A DNA stretch of 64,000 nucleotides, taken from assembly GCF_030386795.1 (NCBI RefSeq), contig NZ_JANUQM010000009.1:363992-427991 (forward strand), read 5' to 3'. Both the position numbers and the translations under genes were made by a program. The DNA is from Streptomyces sp. S.PNR 29. Lineage in GTDB: Bacteria > Actinomycetota > Actinomycetes > Streptomycetales > Streptomycetaceae. How positions within the stretch are numbered: the first letter of the stretch is position 1; every line of letters begins with the position of its first letter. The notes beneath the pieces were generated by a model. That model was given only the letters and a program-made list of their open reading frames with translations, was not told the DNA's origin and searched no databases. This document shows, piece by piece, positions 7,621-14,968 of the stretch.

Positions 7621-8042
7621 ATACGAGCACTACCCGAGTCTGGGGGCTCAGTTGCCCAGGATTTCCAGAAGAGGTCAGCAGAGCCCGCCGCTGGACCCGC
7701 GACATCCTTCGAGGCTCGCCCCTGGCGGACGACGCGGAACTGATCGTCAGCGAACTGAGCGCGAACGCGATCCTCCACACCGCCAGCGGCCGGGAGACCG
7801 GCGCCTTCCATTTGGCACTCGCGGTCTCACCTCAGGTGATCGCACTCTCGGTCACGGACGACGGAGGCACCGGCACGGCCCCGAAGGTCAAGCACCAGGA
7901 CCAAGACGCCGAGCACGGTCGAGGACTCGGCATGGTCAGCGTGCTCGCCCACCGAGTCGTGGTCCACCGCAGCCAGGCCGGCCACACGGTCACCGCGGAG
8001 CTCTTCACCACCACTCGGCGAGGAGACCACCCGTGCCGATGA
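7611..8042 (+). CDS. ATP-binding protein (HATPase_c, RsbW-like)
   Basis: This 143-aa protein is a stand-alone GHKL ATPase fold like anti-sigma factor kinases. The N box is ELIVSELSANAILH, the G1 box SVTDDGGTG, and a HGRGLGMVSVLAHR G2 segment follows. Streptomyces has many such proteins, mostly of unknown partner. The ATG at 7611 has AAGGA about 7 nt upstream and an operator-like repeat across it. It overlaps the next gene by 4 bp, so the two are co-translated. As AICE cargo it may link the element to host stress or sigma signalling; that is inference. Confidence 0.85.
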   Translation: MHEYTSTTRVWGLSCPGFPEEVSRARRWTRDILRGSPLADDAELIVSELSANAILHTASGRETGAFHLALAVSPQVIALSVTDDGGTGTAPKVKHQDQDAEHGRGLGMVSVLAHRVVVHRSQAGHTVTAELFTTTRRGDHPCR

Positions 8043-8416
8043 ACACCACCCAGCGCGGCTACTGGTGCGAGTGCTGGACCGAAGACGTCACCGGACAACA
8101 ACCACCAGCATTCATCGCATCCTTCGACGCCCACACAGCACCCCAGGCAGACAGATGGATCGCGGTCATCCTCCGCACCATCACACCCATGCTCGACCCC
8201 GAAGCCTGCGACGCGGCATGGGACTGGCTCTACGACGGCCGCATCGAGACCCGGCGGGCACTCCTACGCGCAGAACCCTGCACAGTGACGATCAGTCAGG
8301 CCGAAGTCCGTGTCACATGGACGATCCGACCAGTGCTCTTCCTGCCCCTCGCACACCGCCAGGTCATCGAGCTCCCAGCGTGCGCATACGAGTTCAAACC
8401 GCGCCCCACAGACTGA
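8039..8416 (+). CDS. Unknown 125-aa protein coupled to the ATP-binding protein
   Basis: It begins MNTTQRGYWCECW and contains WIAVILRTITPMLDPEACDAAWDWLYDGR and a beta-rich VTWTIRPVLFLP segment. I do not recognise a family. The ATG overlaps the upstream TGA. A GTG at 8033 fits the AGGAGA ribosome site (8021-8026) better and is an alternative start two codons earlier. It probably works with the ATP-binding protein. Confidence 0.75.
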   Translation: MNTTQRGYWCECWTEDVTGQQPPAFIASFDAHTAPQADRWIAVILRTITPMLDPEACDAAWDWLYDGRIETRRALLRAEPCTVTISQAEVRVTWTIRPVLFLPLAHRQVIELPACAYEFKPRPTD

Positions 8417-8468
8417 GTTACAACCTTCTCTACGGGTTCAAGTGCGGCTCGCTCCGCTCACCGCGCGC

Positions 8469-8489
8469 GGCCCGGCCCCCGGCCGGGCC
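8469..8489. other. Perfect 9-bp hairpin in the non-coding gap 8417-8743
   Basis: GGCCCGGCC (8469-8477) and GGCCGGGCC (8481-8489) enclose a 3-nt loop. No T-run follows. The 327-bp gap after the cargo operon has no supported gene. It could be a terminator, a single-strand origin or a transfer (clt-like) site. Confidence 0.55.
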
Positions 8490-8590
8490 TGCGCTCCTGT
8501 CTCCGCCCCGCTCCAGCCCGGCCGGCGCCCGTCCCGCGCTGCACAGCAATCAGCCGTCCGGAGAAGGGCTGCGTCGTGGCTGGAGCGGTC

Positions 8591-8612
8591 GGCTCCGCGG
8601 CTTTGCGGAGCC
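8591..8612. other. Perfect 8-bp hairpin in the same gap
   Basis: GGCTCCGC (8591-8598) and GCGGAGCC (8605-8612) enclose GGCTTT. With the hairpin at 8469 it forms a structured non-coding block between convergent genes. Confidence 0.55.
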
Positions 8613-8743
8613 ACTTTGATCACGGCCTCAACGTCGGGCCTTACCGGGTAGGTGCACAGACTGCCAGACGCGCCGGAAGCGTATGGGGGCCATGATCACT
8701 CGCGCCAAGCAGCACCCCCAAAGCCTCTATCGTGATGATCCCG

Positions 8744-11044
8744 TTACGGACTTCTAGCGCTTGACCCGCCAACGCGTCGAGCGCTAGCGAAATCCATTTC
8801 GTTATGAAATTCCTCGGAATTTACATGCAGGTTTAGCTGCGTGACGTTTGGCAAACTCGACCGGCTGAAGTACCTCTCTCCAAGGAGGGAACTATTTCTT
8901 ACGACAGCTTGCATGGAACGCACTCCGTGAGTGAAGTCCGAAATGCGCAAGAAAGCATTCAGCACATCTTCATCGATGGCCTTATGGCCGTCTTGCCCCT
9001 TCGGGAATAGCGAAGTCTCCCTCTCTAGGAATGTTCTGAGTAGTATCGCTCTCCTAATAACCCAAAAAGGATCGTCAGATCGCTTTTCAATCCCCTGCAA
9101 TTCCATGGTTCCGCGAACTCTGCTCAGAAAATCCGGACCTTTGGCGGCTCTATACTCAGCATTGCTTTCTTGTGATTTAAAACTCTCCAAACTAGAGTAG
9201 ACACCGCCAGCAAAGACGAAAACAGAACGCCCCACCGGGTGCACGGTCTGCCCTTCTTGGAAAGTTCCGTCTTGCATCGGTGAGAGGAAGTACCTGAGCC
9301 ATCCAAGAGGTCGATCGAAGAAGGAGTCAAATTCGTCCCAGAGTACGACTGGAACTTTTCCTCTAAGCCTGTCATCTCTCAGTAGGTGGAAAGAGTCGGC
9401 CAGTTCTGAAGTGTTCCTAAATTGCGAGAGATTAAATTCCTCGAACGTGAATTCTCGCTCCTGCACTTTAATTGAACCGATCACTTCTCTGACGGTAGTC
9501 GATTTTCCGGATCCAGGTTGGCCAAATACGGCTATAGAAAGCGGCGTTGGCGTGCGCGCTTTCTCGGTCTTCCAATACCGCCTTACGCGCGTTCCGGCCC
9601 TTTCTGCATACTCTTTCACAAGAGCCCTAACAGATTGGAAGCTTTCGATCTCGCGTCGGTCTACCGTTACCACCTTCCCGTATTTAAGATGCGGAATAGT
9701 GGTGTCCGCCAAGGCGTCATCAACCCCCCTGTAGACTATATCCCTCGCTATATCCTCAAGATCGCGACTACTTGCGAAAATTGCGGATGACTTAACATTG
9801 CGTTCCGTTACAGAAACCTCGGCTATCCTTTTATCTTTATCGAGGTCACGCTTGGATATTTTAAGAGCATCTTTAACTGCGACGAAGGGGAAGTCTGGGG
9901 CAGGATCCGCCTGAGTAGGATCCGCCTGACCAGAGCTATTCTCTGCAATTATACGGCCGAACCCATTCCTGTAGACTTCTTGCATGGCCTTGAGGCCGCG
10001 CCTCACCCCAATTCTAATTATCTCGTTAGCGCTTGTTGGGCTGCTTAGCGGGGCGTCTTTATTACCGATTGATGAAATGATCCGTTGAGTAATTGCGGTT
10101 GCTAGAGTTGAGGTGTAACCCCACATCCGCCCATTGAGCCAGAAGTCAGGTGCTCCTTCGACTCTTGCAGGATCGTAAAAAAGCGAGTAGTTGCGTCCAC
10201 CATGCACATCGCGATCGAACAAGAATGCTCCAGCTGGACCGAAGGATACGACCACGAAGCGGTACTGATTCAGTCGGCGCTCCTGCTGGAATATTTTGAG
10301 GCAGTCGCTTGCTTCGCTCTCCCAAGCTGTTCCGCGTCGTATTTCCAGACCGGAAACTCGGCGCAGATCGTCGGCTGTGGTTACGACAATCACCTTGTCC
10401 CGCCGACTGGGAAGTGCATCCCATAGTCGGTCCGTTCGCGCCAGCATGCCATCGCCGCCCGTCTTGACGATCAGCCATGGCCTTTTCTCGGGTTTATTAA
10501 TCGCCTTAGGCAATTCGTGGTCCTTGAAGAAACCTAGCCCCGAGTCGGCGATAACCACGAGGTCTGCGTTTTCTGGCTCAGCAATCCCGAGGCATTTCTC
10601 GTCATGCTTCTTGCATTCGCCCCTGCGGCTGATTCCGAGATCGTCCGAAATGCGCCACCGAAAATTTCGCAGATCGTCAAAATCTTTGACCTTGTCACTT
10701 TCGGGAAACGGTGCAAGGGTAGCGTGGTAATGGCTGATTTGCGTATCAAACCAGTCGACATGCTGCCAAGTCGGAGTCCAGACGTGGGCTTTCGGTAGAG
10801 CCGTGGTTATAAGCTTTTCCAAGAGGCGGGAACCGCCGGGGATTTCAAGCTGCCTAACCTCCTGCTGGCGCTCCTGCCACTTGGGGCCTGCGGTCCGCCG
10901 CGGTTCGCTCTCGTCTCGTTCCGCTACGACCCAGTCAGCGAGCGCATCCCCAGAAAGTACCACTGTGCGCCTCGCGCCTCGCGCATGAACGGCAGGTTGA
11001 CCGGGTGTTCGGGCTGCCTTGCCAGAGGATCTGTAAGCGGTCAT
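8744..11044 (-). CDS. Large low-GC cargo protein: ribokinase-like domain plus AAA+ ATPase
   Basis: This 766-aa protein differs sharply in base composition from its neighbours (near 50% GC by eye). The N-terminal third (28-320) resembles the PfkB/ribokinase fold: VVLSGDALAD (28-37), PGGSRLLEK (69-77), ADLVVIADSG (160-169), and VVVSFGPAGAFLF (264-276) like the usual kinase VT.G..G strand. The expected DTxGAGD catalytic motif is not seen, so it may be a nucleotide or sugar sensor. A linker with DIARDIVYRG and PHLKYGKVVTVDRRE (431-465) follows. Then comes an AAA+ ATPase with Walker A GQPGSGKST (508-516), Walker B VVLWDEFD (566-573) and candidate arginine finger LSRVRG (640-645). The ATG at 11044 has AAGG about 7 nt upstream; the frame is open further. 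Defence or conflict function is inference from architecture and cargo position. Confidence 0.8.
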   Translation of the reverse strand: MTAYRSSGKAARTPGQPAVHARGARRTVVLSGDALADWVVAERDESEPRRTAGPKWQERQQEVRQLEIPGGSRLLEKLITTALPKAHVWTPTWQHVDWFDTQISHYHATLAPFPESDKVKDFDDLRNFRWRISDDLGISRRGECKKHDEKCLGIAEPENADLVVIADSGLGFFKDHELPKAINKPEKRPWLIVKTGGDGMLARTDRLWDALPSRRDKVIVVTTADDLRRVSGLEIRRGTAWESEASDCLKIFQQERRLNQYRFVVVSFGPAGAFLFDRDVHGGRNYSLFYDPARVEGAPDFWLNGRMWGYTSTLATAITQRIISSIGNKDAPLSSPTSANEIIRIGVRRGLKAMQEVYRNGFGRIIAENSSGQADPTQADPAPDFPFVAVKDALKISKRDLDKDKRIAEVSVTERNVKSSAIFASSRDLEDIARDIVYRGVDDALADTTIPHLKYGKVVTVDRREIESFQSVRALVKEYAERAGTRVRRYWKTEKARTPTPLSIAVFGQPGSGKSTTVREVIGSIKVQEREFTFEEFNLSQFRNTSELADSFHLLRDDRLRGKVPVVLWDEFDSFFDRPLGWLRYFLSPMQDGTFQEGQTVHPVGRSVFVFAGGVYSSLESFKSQESNAEYRAAKGPDFLSRVRGTMELQGIEKRSDDPFWVIRRAILLRTFLERETSLFPKGQDGHKAIDEDVLNAFLRISDFTHGVRSMQAVVRNSSLLGERYFSRSSLPNVTQLNLHVNSEEFHNEMDFASARRVGGSSARSP

Positions 11045-11647
11045 TGCGTGCCTTGTGCGGATCGGCTGTGAGGGATGAGGGTCATCTAGCTCATTTCGAT
11101 GATGGCGCAGTACCGACAGTGGCGCAAAGTGTGGGCAACTGGGCGACGATTGAACATCTGAGAGGGGAAAATGTTGGTCCTTCATATTGGCTCTGTGTGA
11201 CAACGCCGATATACACCGGCAGACGGGCGCGCACGCCTGCGGACGAGCACGACGCGTGAGAGGCACGCCAGCCGAAGGTCCAGCGCACCAAAGTTGCTTC
11301 GGGACGAAGGGGTCATCGCCCGAGGTGCCACCCATGCGCTTCCGCCGTCGCAACTTGCCCTGGTCGACGGCCAAACAGCGTGGCTCAGGCCGGCGGGGGC
11401 ACAGTGAGGCACACGCGCGCCTGCACGGTCGACTGCCCCGCCATCGTGGCTGGCTGTCGTCGGCTGAGGCTCCAACACTCTAGGGTCCAGGTCCGCCTAG
11501 GTTCATTCGAGGCGAAGGGTCCGTGCCATTGGCGTGCCAGATTCTGCGGGAAACCACGGGGAACAGCGGGGACTTGCCCCAGGTGCGTCCCGGGCTCCGG
11601 CACCGCCCCACCGCAGGTCAGCGAAGCAACCATGACCAAGAAACACT
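11045..11647. other. Non-coding stretch before attR
   Basis: About 600 bp with no supported gene. GC content climbs back to the Streptomyces norm towards attR. It must hold the promoter of the low-GC cargo gene. GCGTGCCAGATTC near 11533 also occurs at the 3' end of int (121-133), perhaps a remnant of an older integrase end. Confidence 0.5.
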
Positions 11648-11694
11648 AGCTTCCCAAGCTGAGAGCGCGAGTTCGATTCTCGTCACCCGCTCCA
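11648..11694 (+). repeat. attR core: exact 47-bp copy of the tRNA-Gly 3' end
   Basis: It is identical to 16-62 over 47 bp, with no tRNA 5' half in front. It marks the distal end of the AICE. Confidence 0.92.
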
Positions 11695-11699
11695 GAGAG

Positions 11700-11730
11700 A
11701 AACCCCAGGTCAGCGGCCTGGGGTTTGTTT
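11700..11730 (+). terminator. Hairpin after attR, ancestral tRNA terminator
   Basis: AAACCCCAGG (11700-11709) pairs with CCTGGGGTTT (11717-11726), followed by GTTTGTT. It is close kin of the hairpin at 13371 (shared CAGGTCAGCGGCCTGGGG) and was probably the tRNA terminator before the AICE entered. Confidence 0.7.
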
Positions 11731-11999
11731 GTTGGCAAGAGCGGGTTGAGTGCCGCTCTTCACCATCCATGGGCGAGACACCGACCCAGCCCCCCATCAG
11801 CCAGAACCGGAAGGCCGGTTCGTGTCGGCCGATGCACACGGCAGGTTCCGGTGGTCGTCTGCCGTGGTCCAGTTCCGTAGCGTCGTAACTGCTCCCACCG
11901 CGGCGAAGCACAGCCCTGCCGTCGTACCGAATGCGCCCCCCGTAAAGGATCAAGTCAGCGATGCCCGCGCCGGTCGTGATCGGGGTTTCCTTTCGCTGT

Positions 12000-12410
12000 C
12001 TCGAGAGGAGGGCGAGGCGCTCGTCAGCTGGTCGAGAAGCCCACGTTCGAAGACACAGTCGAGATAGCGAGAGTCCTGGCTCTGTGGGGCCACATCATGG
12101 ACGACCACGAGCTGAGCCGCCTCAGCGAGGTTCTCACCGGAGACGCCGCATGGGACGCAGGCGCATTCGGCTTCGACTCGGTCGTCGGGCTGGACGCGAT
12201 CGCCTCCGTCCTGAGCGCCGGCGGGCACGCGCGAGCTCACCACACGACGAACGTCGTCGTGTCGGAGGATCCGGGCGACAAGGTCCGTGTCCGGTCCAGG
12301 GGCTTGGGCGTCGTGGACGGGGCGCCGTCATCAGCGCCGTCTACGAGGACGAACTGCGGCGCACCGATGACGGCTGGCGCATTGCCAGGCGCGCCATACA
12401 CGTCAAGTGA
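12000..12410 (+). pseudogene. Frameshifted SnoaL/NTF2-like protein
   Basis: One frame reads RQLVEKPTFEDTVEIARV at 12022-12075 and continues with SRLSEVLTGDAAWD and VGLDAIASVL, a typical SnoaL start. Near 12310-12325 the match moves to another frame, which ends VYEDELRRTDDGWRIARR (to 12410). No in-frame start codon is evident, and a TGA stop precedes the match at 11977. The likely cause is a 1-base indel plus loss of the 5' end. It lies between two core repeats, in keeping with decay of an old island. Confidence 0.75.
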
Positions 12411-12473
12411 CGCTTCAGGCCCCGATGGCCGGCCTTCGCAAGTTCCCGTCCACAACCTGTGGGGGAAAGCACC

Positions 12474-12884
12474 TCAGGCGATGTCGTGGACGTTGTGCTC
12501 GAGCAGATCGGTTGCGTGCCGGGCGATGGCCCGGTAGTCGGCATCGTCGTGGAGGACAGCCAGGCCGTGGTGGGCGGCGGTGGCGGCGATGACGAGGTCC
12601 ACCGCCGAGGCGCTGCGATGCTCCCCGGCCTGGGCCATACGGTGTTGCACCGCGCTGATCCAACGCCCCGCGTTCTTCGGCACCGACACGTCGGGATAGA
12701 GGTCGGTGAACATCTCCGCGATCTCGTCGTACTCACGGCCGTTCCGGGCGCTGTGCAGGAACTCGGTTCGCTGCGTGTAGCAGGATGCGATGGCGCCGGC
12801 GTCGATCGCGTCGTACCAGGCCGACTGCAGTTTTGGTTCGCGGAGCAGCCGGACCAGGCCGGAGGTGTCGAGCAAGTAGATCAC
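12474..12884 (-). CDS. vapC: PIN-domain toxin, VapC family
   Basis: This 136-aa protein starts VIYLLDTSGLVRLL, with the first catalytic Asp in LLDTSG. Further acidic residues follow in YTQRTEFLHSAR, SAVDLVIAATAAHH and AVLHDDADYRAIA. VapC toxins are Mg-dependent endoribonucleases that cut tRNA or rRNA. The GTG start at 12884 overlaps the antitoxin stop by 4 bp (GTGA), so the pair is co-translated. Confidence 0.92.
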   Translation of the reverse strand: MIYLLDTSGLVRLLREPKLQSAWYDAIDAGAIASCYTQRTEFLHSARNGREYDEIAEMFTDLYPDVSVPKNAGRWISAVQHRMAQAGEHRSASAVDLVIAATAAHHGLAVLHDDADYRAIARHATDLLEHNVHDIA

Positions 12885-13102
12885 CGGCTGTGCTTCTCCG
12901 CCCGGTGCAGGCGCTCGGCGTCCTCGACGGCACCCCACTCACGCGCACGCTCGAAGTGACGGCTGATGCGCGCCGCACGCTCCTGCTGTTCGGCGTAGAA
13001 GTGCAGAGCCAGGTTGACCGCCTCCTTCTTGGTCCTGACCTTGGCCAGAGCCATGGCACGCTCCAGGGCGTCATCATCGATATCGATCTGGGTCACAGAC
13101 AT
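12881..13102 (-). CDS. vapB: VapB-type antitoxin, ribbon-helix-helix
   Basis: This 73-aa protein starts MSVTQIDIDDDALERAMALA and continues KKEAVNLALHFYAE, the type II VapB pattern (PF09957-like): an N-terminal DNA-binding strand and two helices, then a charged toxin-binding tail. AGGAGG lies 7 nt upstream of ATG 13102. A perfect 11-bp inverted repeat (13120-13159) upstream is the likely site of autorepression by the VapBC complex. Confidence 0.9.
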   Translation of the reverse strand: MSVTQIDIDDDALERAMALAKVRTKKEAVNLALHFYAEQQERAARISRHFERAREWGAVEDAERLHRAEKHSR

Positions 13103-13119
13103 ACGAGCACCTCCTACGC

Positions 13120-13159
13120 AATGTTGGTGATGTACATAGAAGAGTATGTCACCAACATT
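13120..13159. promoter_or_regulatory. Inverted repeat, predicted VapBC operator
   Basis: AATGTTGGTGA (13120-13130) and TCACCAACATT (13149-13159) are perfect inverted repeats separated by 18 bp. They lie 18 bp upstream of the antitoxin start, in an AT-rich promoter pocket. Confidence 0.8.
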
Positions 13160-13320
13160 GACGACGCCGCATCCAGATGTGCAAGCGCAACGGACACTCC
13201 AGATCAGTCCGGCAGGCCATGCCCGTCGGTCGGCAACAGCGGTGCGAACAAGCCCGCGCAGCGGTTCCGACACGACGAATCCGCGCAGGTCAGCGGCCAT
13301 TCGCCCACCCAAGCGCCGTC

Positions 13321-13364
13321 GCTTCCCAAGCTGAGAGCGCGAGTTCGATTCTCGTCACCCGCTC
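13321..13364 (+). repeat. Third tRNA-Gly core copy (44 bp)
   Basis: It is identical to 17-60 of the tRNA gene but ends before the CCA (CTCTTC instead of CTCCA). A tRNA 5' half is absent. It is the end of an older tandem insertion at the same tRNA. Confidence 0.9.
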
Positions 13365-13370
13365 TTCTTG

Positions 13371-13404
13371 AAGCCTCAGGTCAGCGGCCTGGGGCTTGTT
13401 TCAT
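13371..13404 (+). terminator. Hairpin after the third core copy
   Basis: AAGCCTCAGG (13371-13380) pairs with CCTGGGGCTT (13388-13397) with one wobble, followed by GTTTC. It resembles the hairpin after attR. Confidence 0.65.
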
Positions 13405-13492
13405 TGGGGAGCCGTTGCTGGGTTTTACGAGTGCTCCCGCACCCCGAGATTCGGATTCACTTGGATGATCCGGAGGCGAGCCCGGTTCTGCG

Positions 13493-13936
13493 TCAGAGCG
13501 GGAGGTCGTCGGGGAGTACCCGGAACGCCTTGTAGCGGCCCAACGGGCGTACGGCCCGGAAGTCTCGTCGGTCGAGGGTGAGAATCGCGTCCGTGTCGTA
13601 GTCGGCGGCAAGCGCCACGTTCACAGCGTCGGCGAGGTCGAGGTCCAGCGCGCAGTAGCGGATACGGACAGACTGGGCGGCACCCAGGTGGTCCTCCGTG
13701 ATCTCCGGCATGAGGACACGACCCCGGCTCATCCAGCGCCTCAGGTCGTCGACCGCGCTGAGGGCAGCCTCCCTGCCGAGCTCGCGCGTCACCACGTGAT
13801 CCAGTTCGGCCAGCAGGAGCGGGGACATGACCAGCAGGCCCGCCGCCATGATCGCCTCGTTCGCCGCCCCGTGTTCCGGATGAGCCGAGTCCAGGGCTGC
13901 CAGAAGGCCGGACGTATCGGCGATGACAATGATCAC
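13493..13936 (-). CDS. PIN-domain toxin (second VapC-like)
   Basis: This 147-aa protein starts VIIVIADTSGLLAALD with the first Asp. It carries LLLAELDHVVTRELG, LDLDLADAVNVALAADY and ILTLDRRDFRAVRP, which supply the remaining acidic residues of the PIN active site. The GTG at 13936 overlaps the antitoxin stop by 4 bp. It is clearly different from the VapC at 12474 and was probably acquired separately. Confidence 0.92.
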   Translation of the reverse strand: MIIVIADTSGLLAALDSAHPEHGAANEAIMAAGLLVMSPLLLAELDHVVTRELGREAALSAVDDLRRWMSRGRVLMPEITEDHLGAAQSVRIRYCALDLDLADAVNVALAADYDTDAILTLDRRDFRAVRPLGRYKAFRVLPDDLPL

Positions 13937-14193
13937 GCGGCGGATCCGGAACCCGAGCCGGTCTCCCGCAGGACGGCCTCCGCGACCGTGTCGCGGACCT
14001 CCGGCTTGGACGGTGTGCGCCCCGGTCCCTCGAAGGTGCGGGAGAACAGCGGCTCGTCCCAGACCCGGTTCGCCATGGCTGCAAGGTGGATGCCCTGACG
14101 GATGATCTCGGCCTCGCTTATGCCCCGGCGCTTGGCGGCCTCCTTGATGATCGCCAGGTCCTCGGGGTCGGCGTAGACGTTGGTGCGCTTCAT
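13933..14193 (-). CDS. Antitoxin of the second PIN toxin (CopG/RHH type)
   Basis: This 86-aa protein starts MKRTNVYADPEDLAIIKEAA, followed by GISEAEIIRQGIHLA, a ribbon-helix-helix signature. A Pro/Glu-rich tail binds the toxin in such pairs. A second ATG two codons upstream (14199) is possible. No clear ribosome site distinguishes the two. Confidence 0.9.
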   Translation of the reverse strand: MKRTNVYADPEDLAIIKEAAKRRGISEAEIIRQGIHLAAMANRVWDEPLFSRTFEGPGRTPSKPEVRDTVAEAVLRETGSGSGSAA

Positions 14194-14215
14194 GGGCATG
14201 TACCAAGGGTAGTCC

Positions 14216-14965
14216 ATGTACCGGGTTGGTGTATCCGCGCGCTTCCCCTTGTTCCCCCAGGCCCCGCCCGTGGGCAGACGGCCTCGACGGCCTCGCTCGC
14301 GCCTGGGAAGGCGGGTGCCACGGCCGAGACGTCGGGGAGCGAAGCAGTCGCGGCCGAGACCGGTGTGGCCCAGGCCGGGTGTGGCCGGTTCCGAGGTTGA
14401 GCGGCGGTCCGTGGATGAGGCGCCCGGGGCGCGGCGGCGTACCGTCGCTCTCGCCGGGGCGGCCATCGCCGCCGTCCTCCCGTCGGCCGCACTCGTGGTG
14501 AATCTCCTGCCCGGCGACGGCGATGACGACGGCGTCCGCGGCGGGAGGCTGTCCGTGGAGGCGGCCGTCTCCCGGTCCGCCGGGGAAAGTACCGGCGCCT
14601 CCAAGTCGGCCGACGCGAAGGGGGAGTCGGCCGCACCGTCCGCCACGTCGGGCGGCGGTTCCGCGAGCGGGGCCACCGCGCCGACGGTCTCCGTCAATCC
14701 GTACAAGTGGGAAAGCCCGTGCAGCCAGCACTATCTGATCAACCGTCGGTCCGAGCACGTTCCTCCGCAGCCGCCTGAGCAGGAGGCGCGCGCGTGGGTC
14801 ACCGCGCTCGGCGGGGTTGCGGCCGGGCAGCAGATGCTCGCACTGACCGTGCAGGGCACCGGGAAGGCCACCGTCGTCCTGGAGGACCTGTATGTGCGCC
14901 GAGCCGAGCAGGCCGCCCGCGCCCCCGCGAGCGGCCTGCCGGCTTCGCCGAGCCCTACTGACTAA
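14216..14965 (+). CDS. Truncated paralogue of the HTH regulator at 44313-45722
   Basis: From about 14429 the reading frame matches the middle of the 44313 protein. It has a membrane segment (ARRRTVALAGAAIAAVL), a Ser/Thr-rich linker, then SPCSQHYLINRR and LALTVQGTGKATVVLEDLYVR, matching DPCSQHFLVNSE and VALTVQGTGEDTVVLEELHVR. The N-terminal helix-turn-helix and the last ~110 residues of the full protein are missing. The basic N-terminal part here (first 70 residues) is probably not native. It is likely a remnant; whether a product is made is unclear. Confidence 0.6.
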   Translation: MYRVGVSARFPLFPQAPPVGRRPRRPRSRLGRRVPRPRRRGAKQSRPRPVWPRPGVAGSEVERRSVDEAPGARRRTVALAGAAIAAVLPSAALVVNLLPGDGDDDGVRGGRLSVEAAVSRSAGESTGASKSADAKGESAAPSATSGGGSASGATAPTVSVNPYKWESPCSQHYLINRRSEHVPPQPPEQEARAWVTALGGVAAGQQMLALTVQGTGKATVVLEDLYVRRAEQAARAPASGLPASPSPTD

Positions 14966-14968
14966 CCG

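Larger units (their letters stand above)
16..11694. mobile_element. pSAM2-type integrative and conjugative element (AICE), about 11.7 kb
   Basis: The element is bounded by exact 47-bp direct repeats of the tRNA-Gly 3' end. It carries the whole AICE core in the usual order: int, xis, rep, spd genes, FtsK-like tra, GntR repressor and Nudix protein. Transfer in this class uses a hexameric FtsK-like protein moving double-stranded DNA, with no relaxase or type IV secretion, and no such genes are seen. Cargo sits between the regulator end and attR. All core genes are open, so the element may be functional. Confidence 0.92.

Noticed and set aside
11182..11649. Several 80-100 codon frames before attR
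   Set aside because: Composition is Arg/Ser/Pro-rich, no ribosome sites and no recognisable motifs; treated as non-coding.
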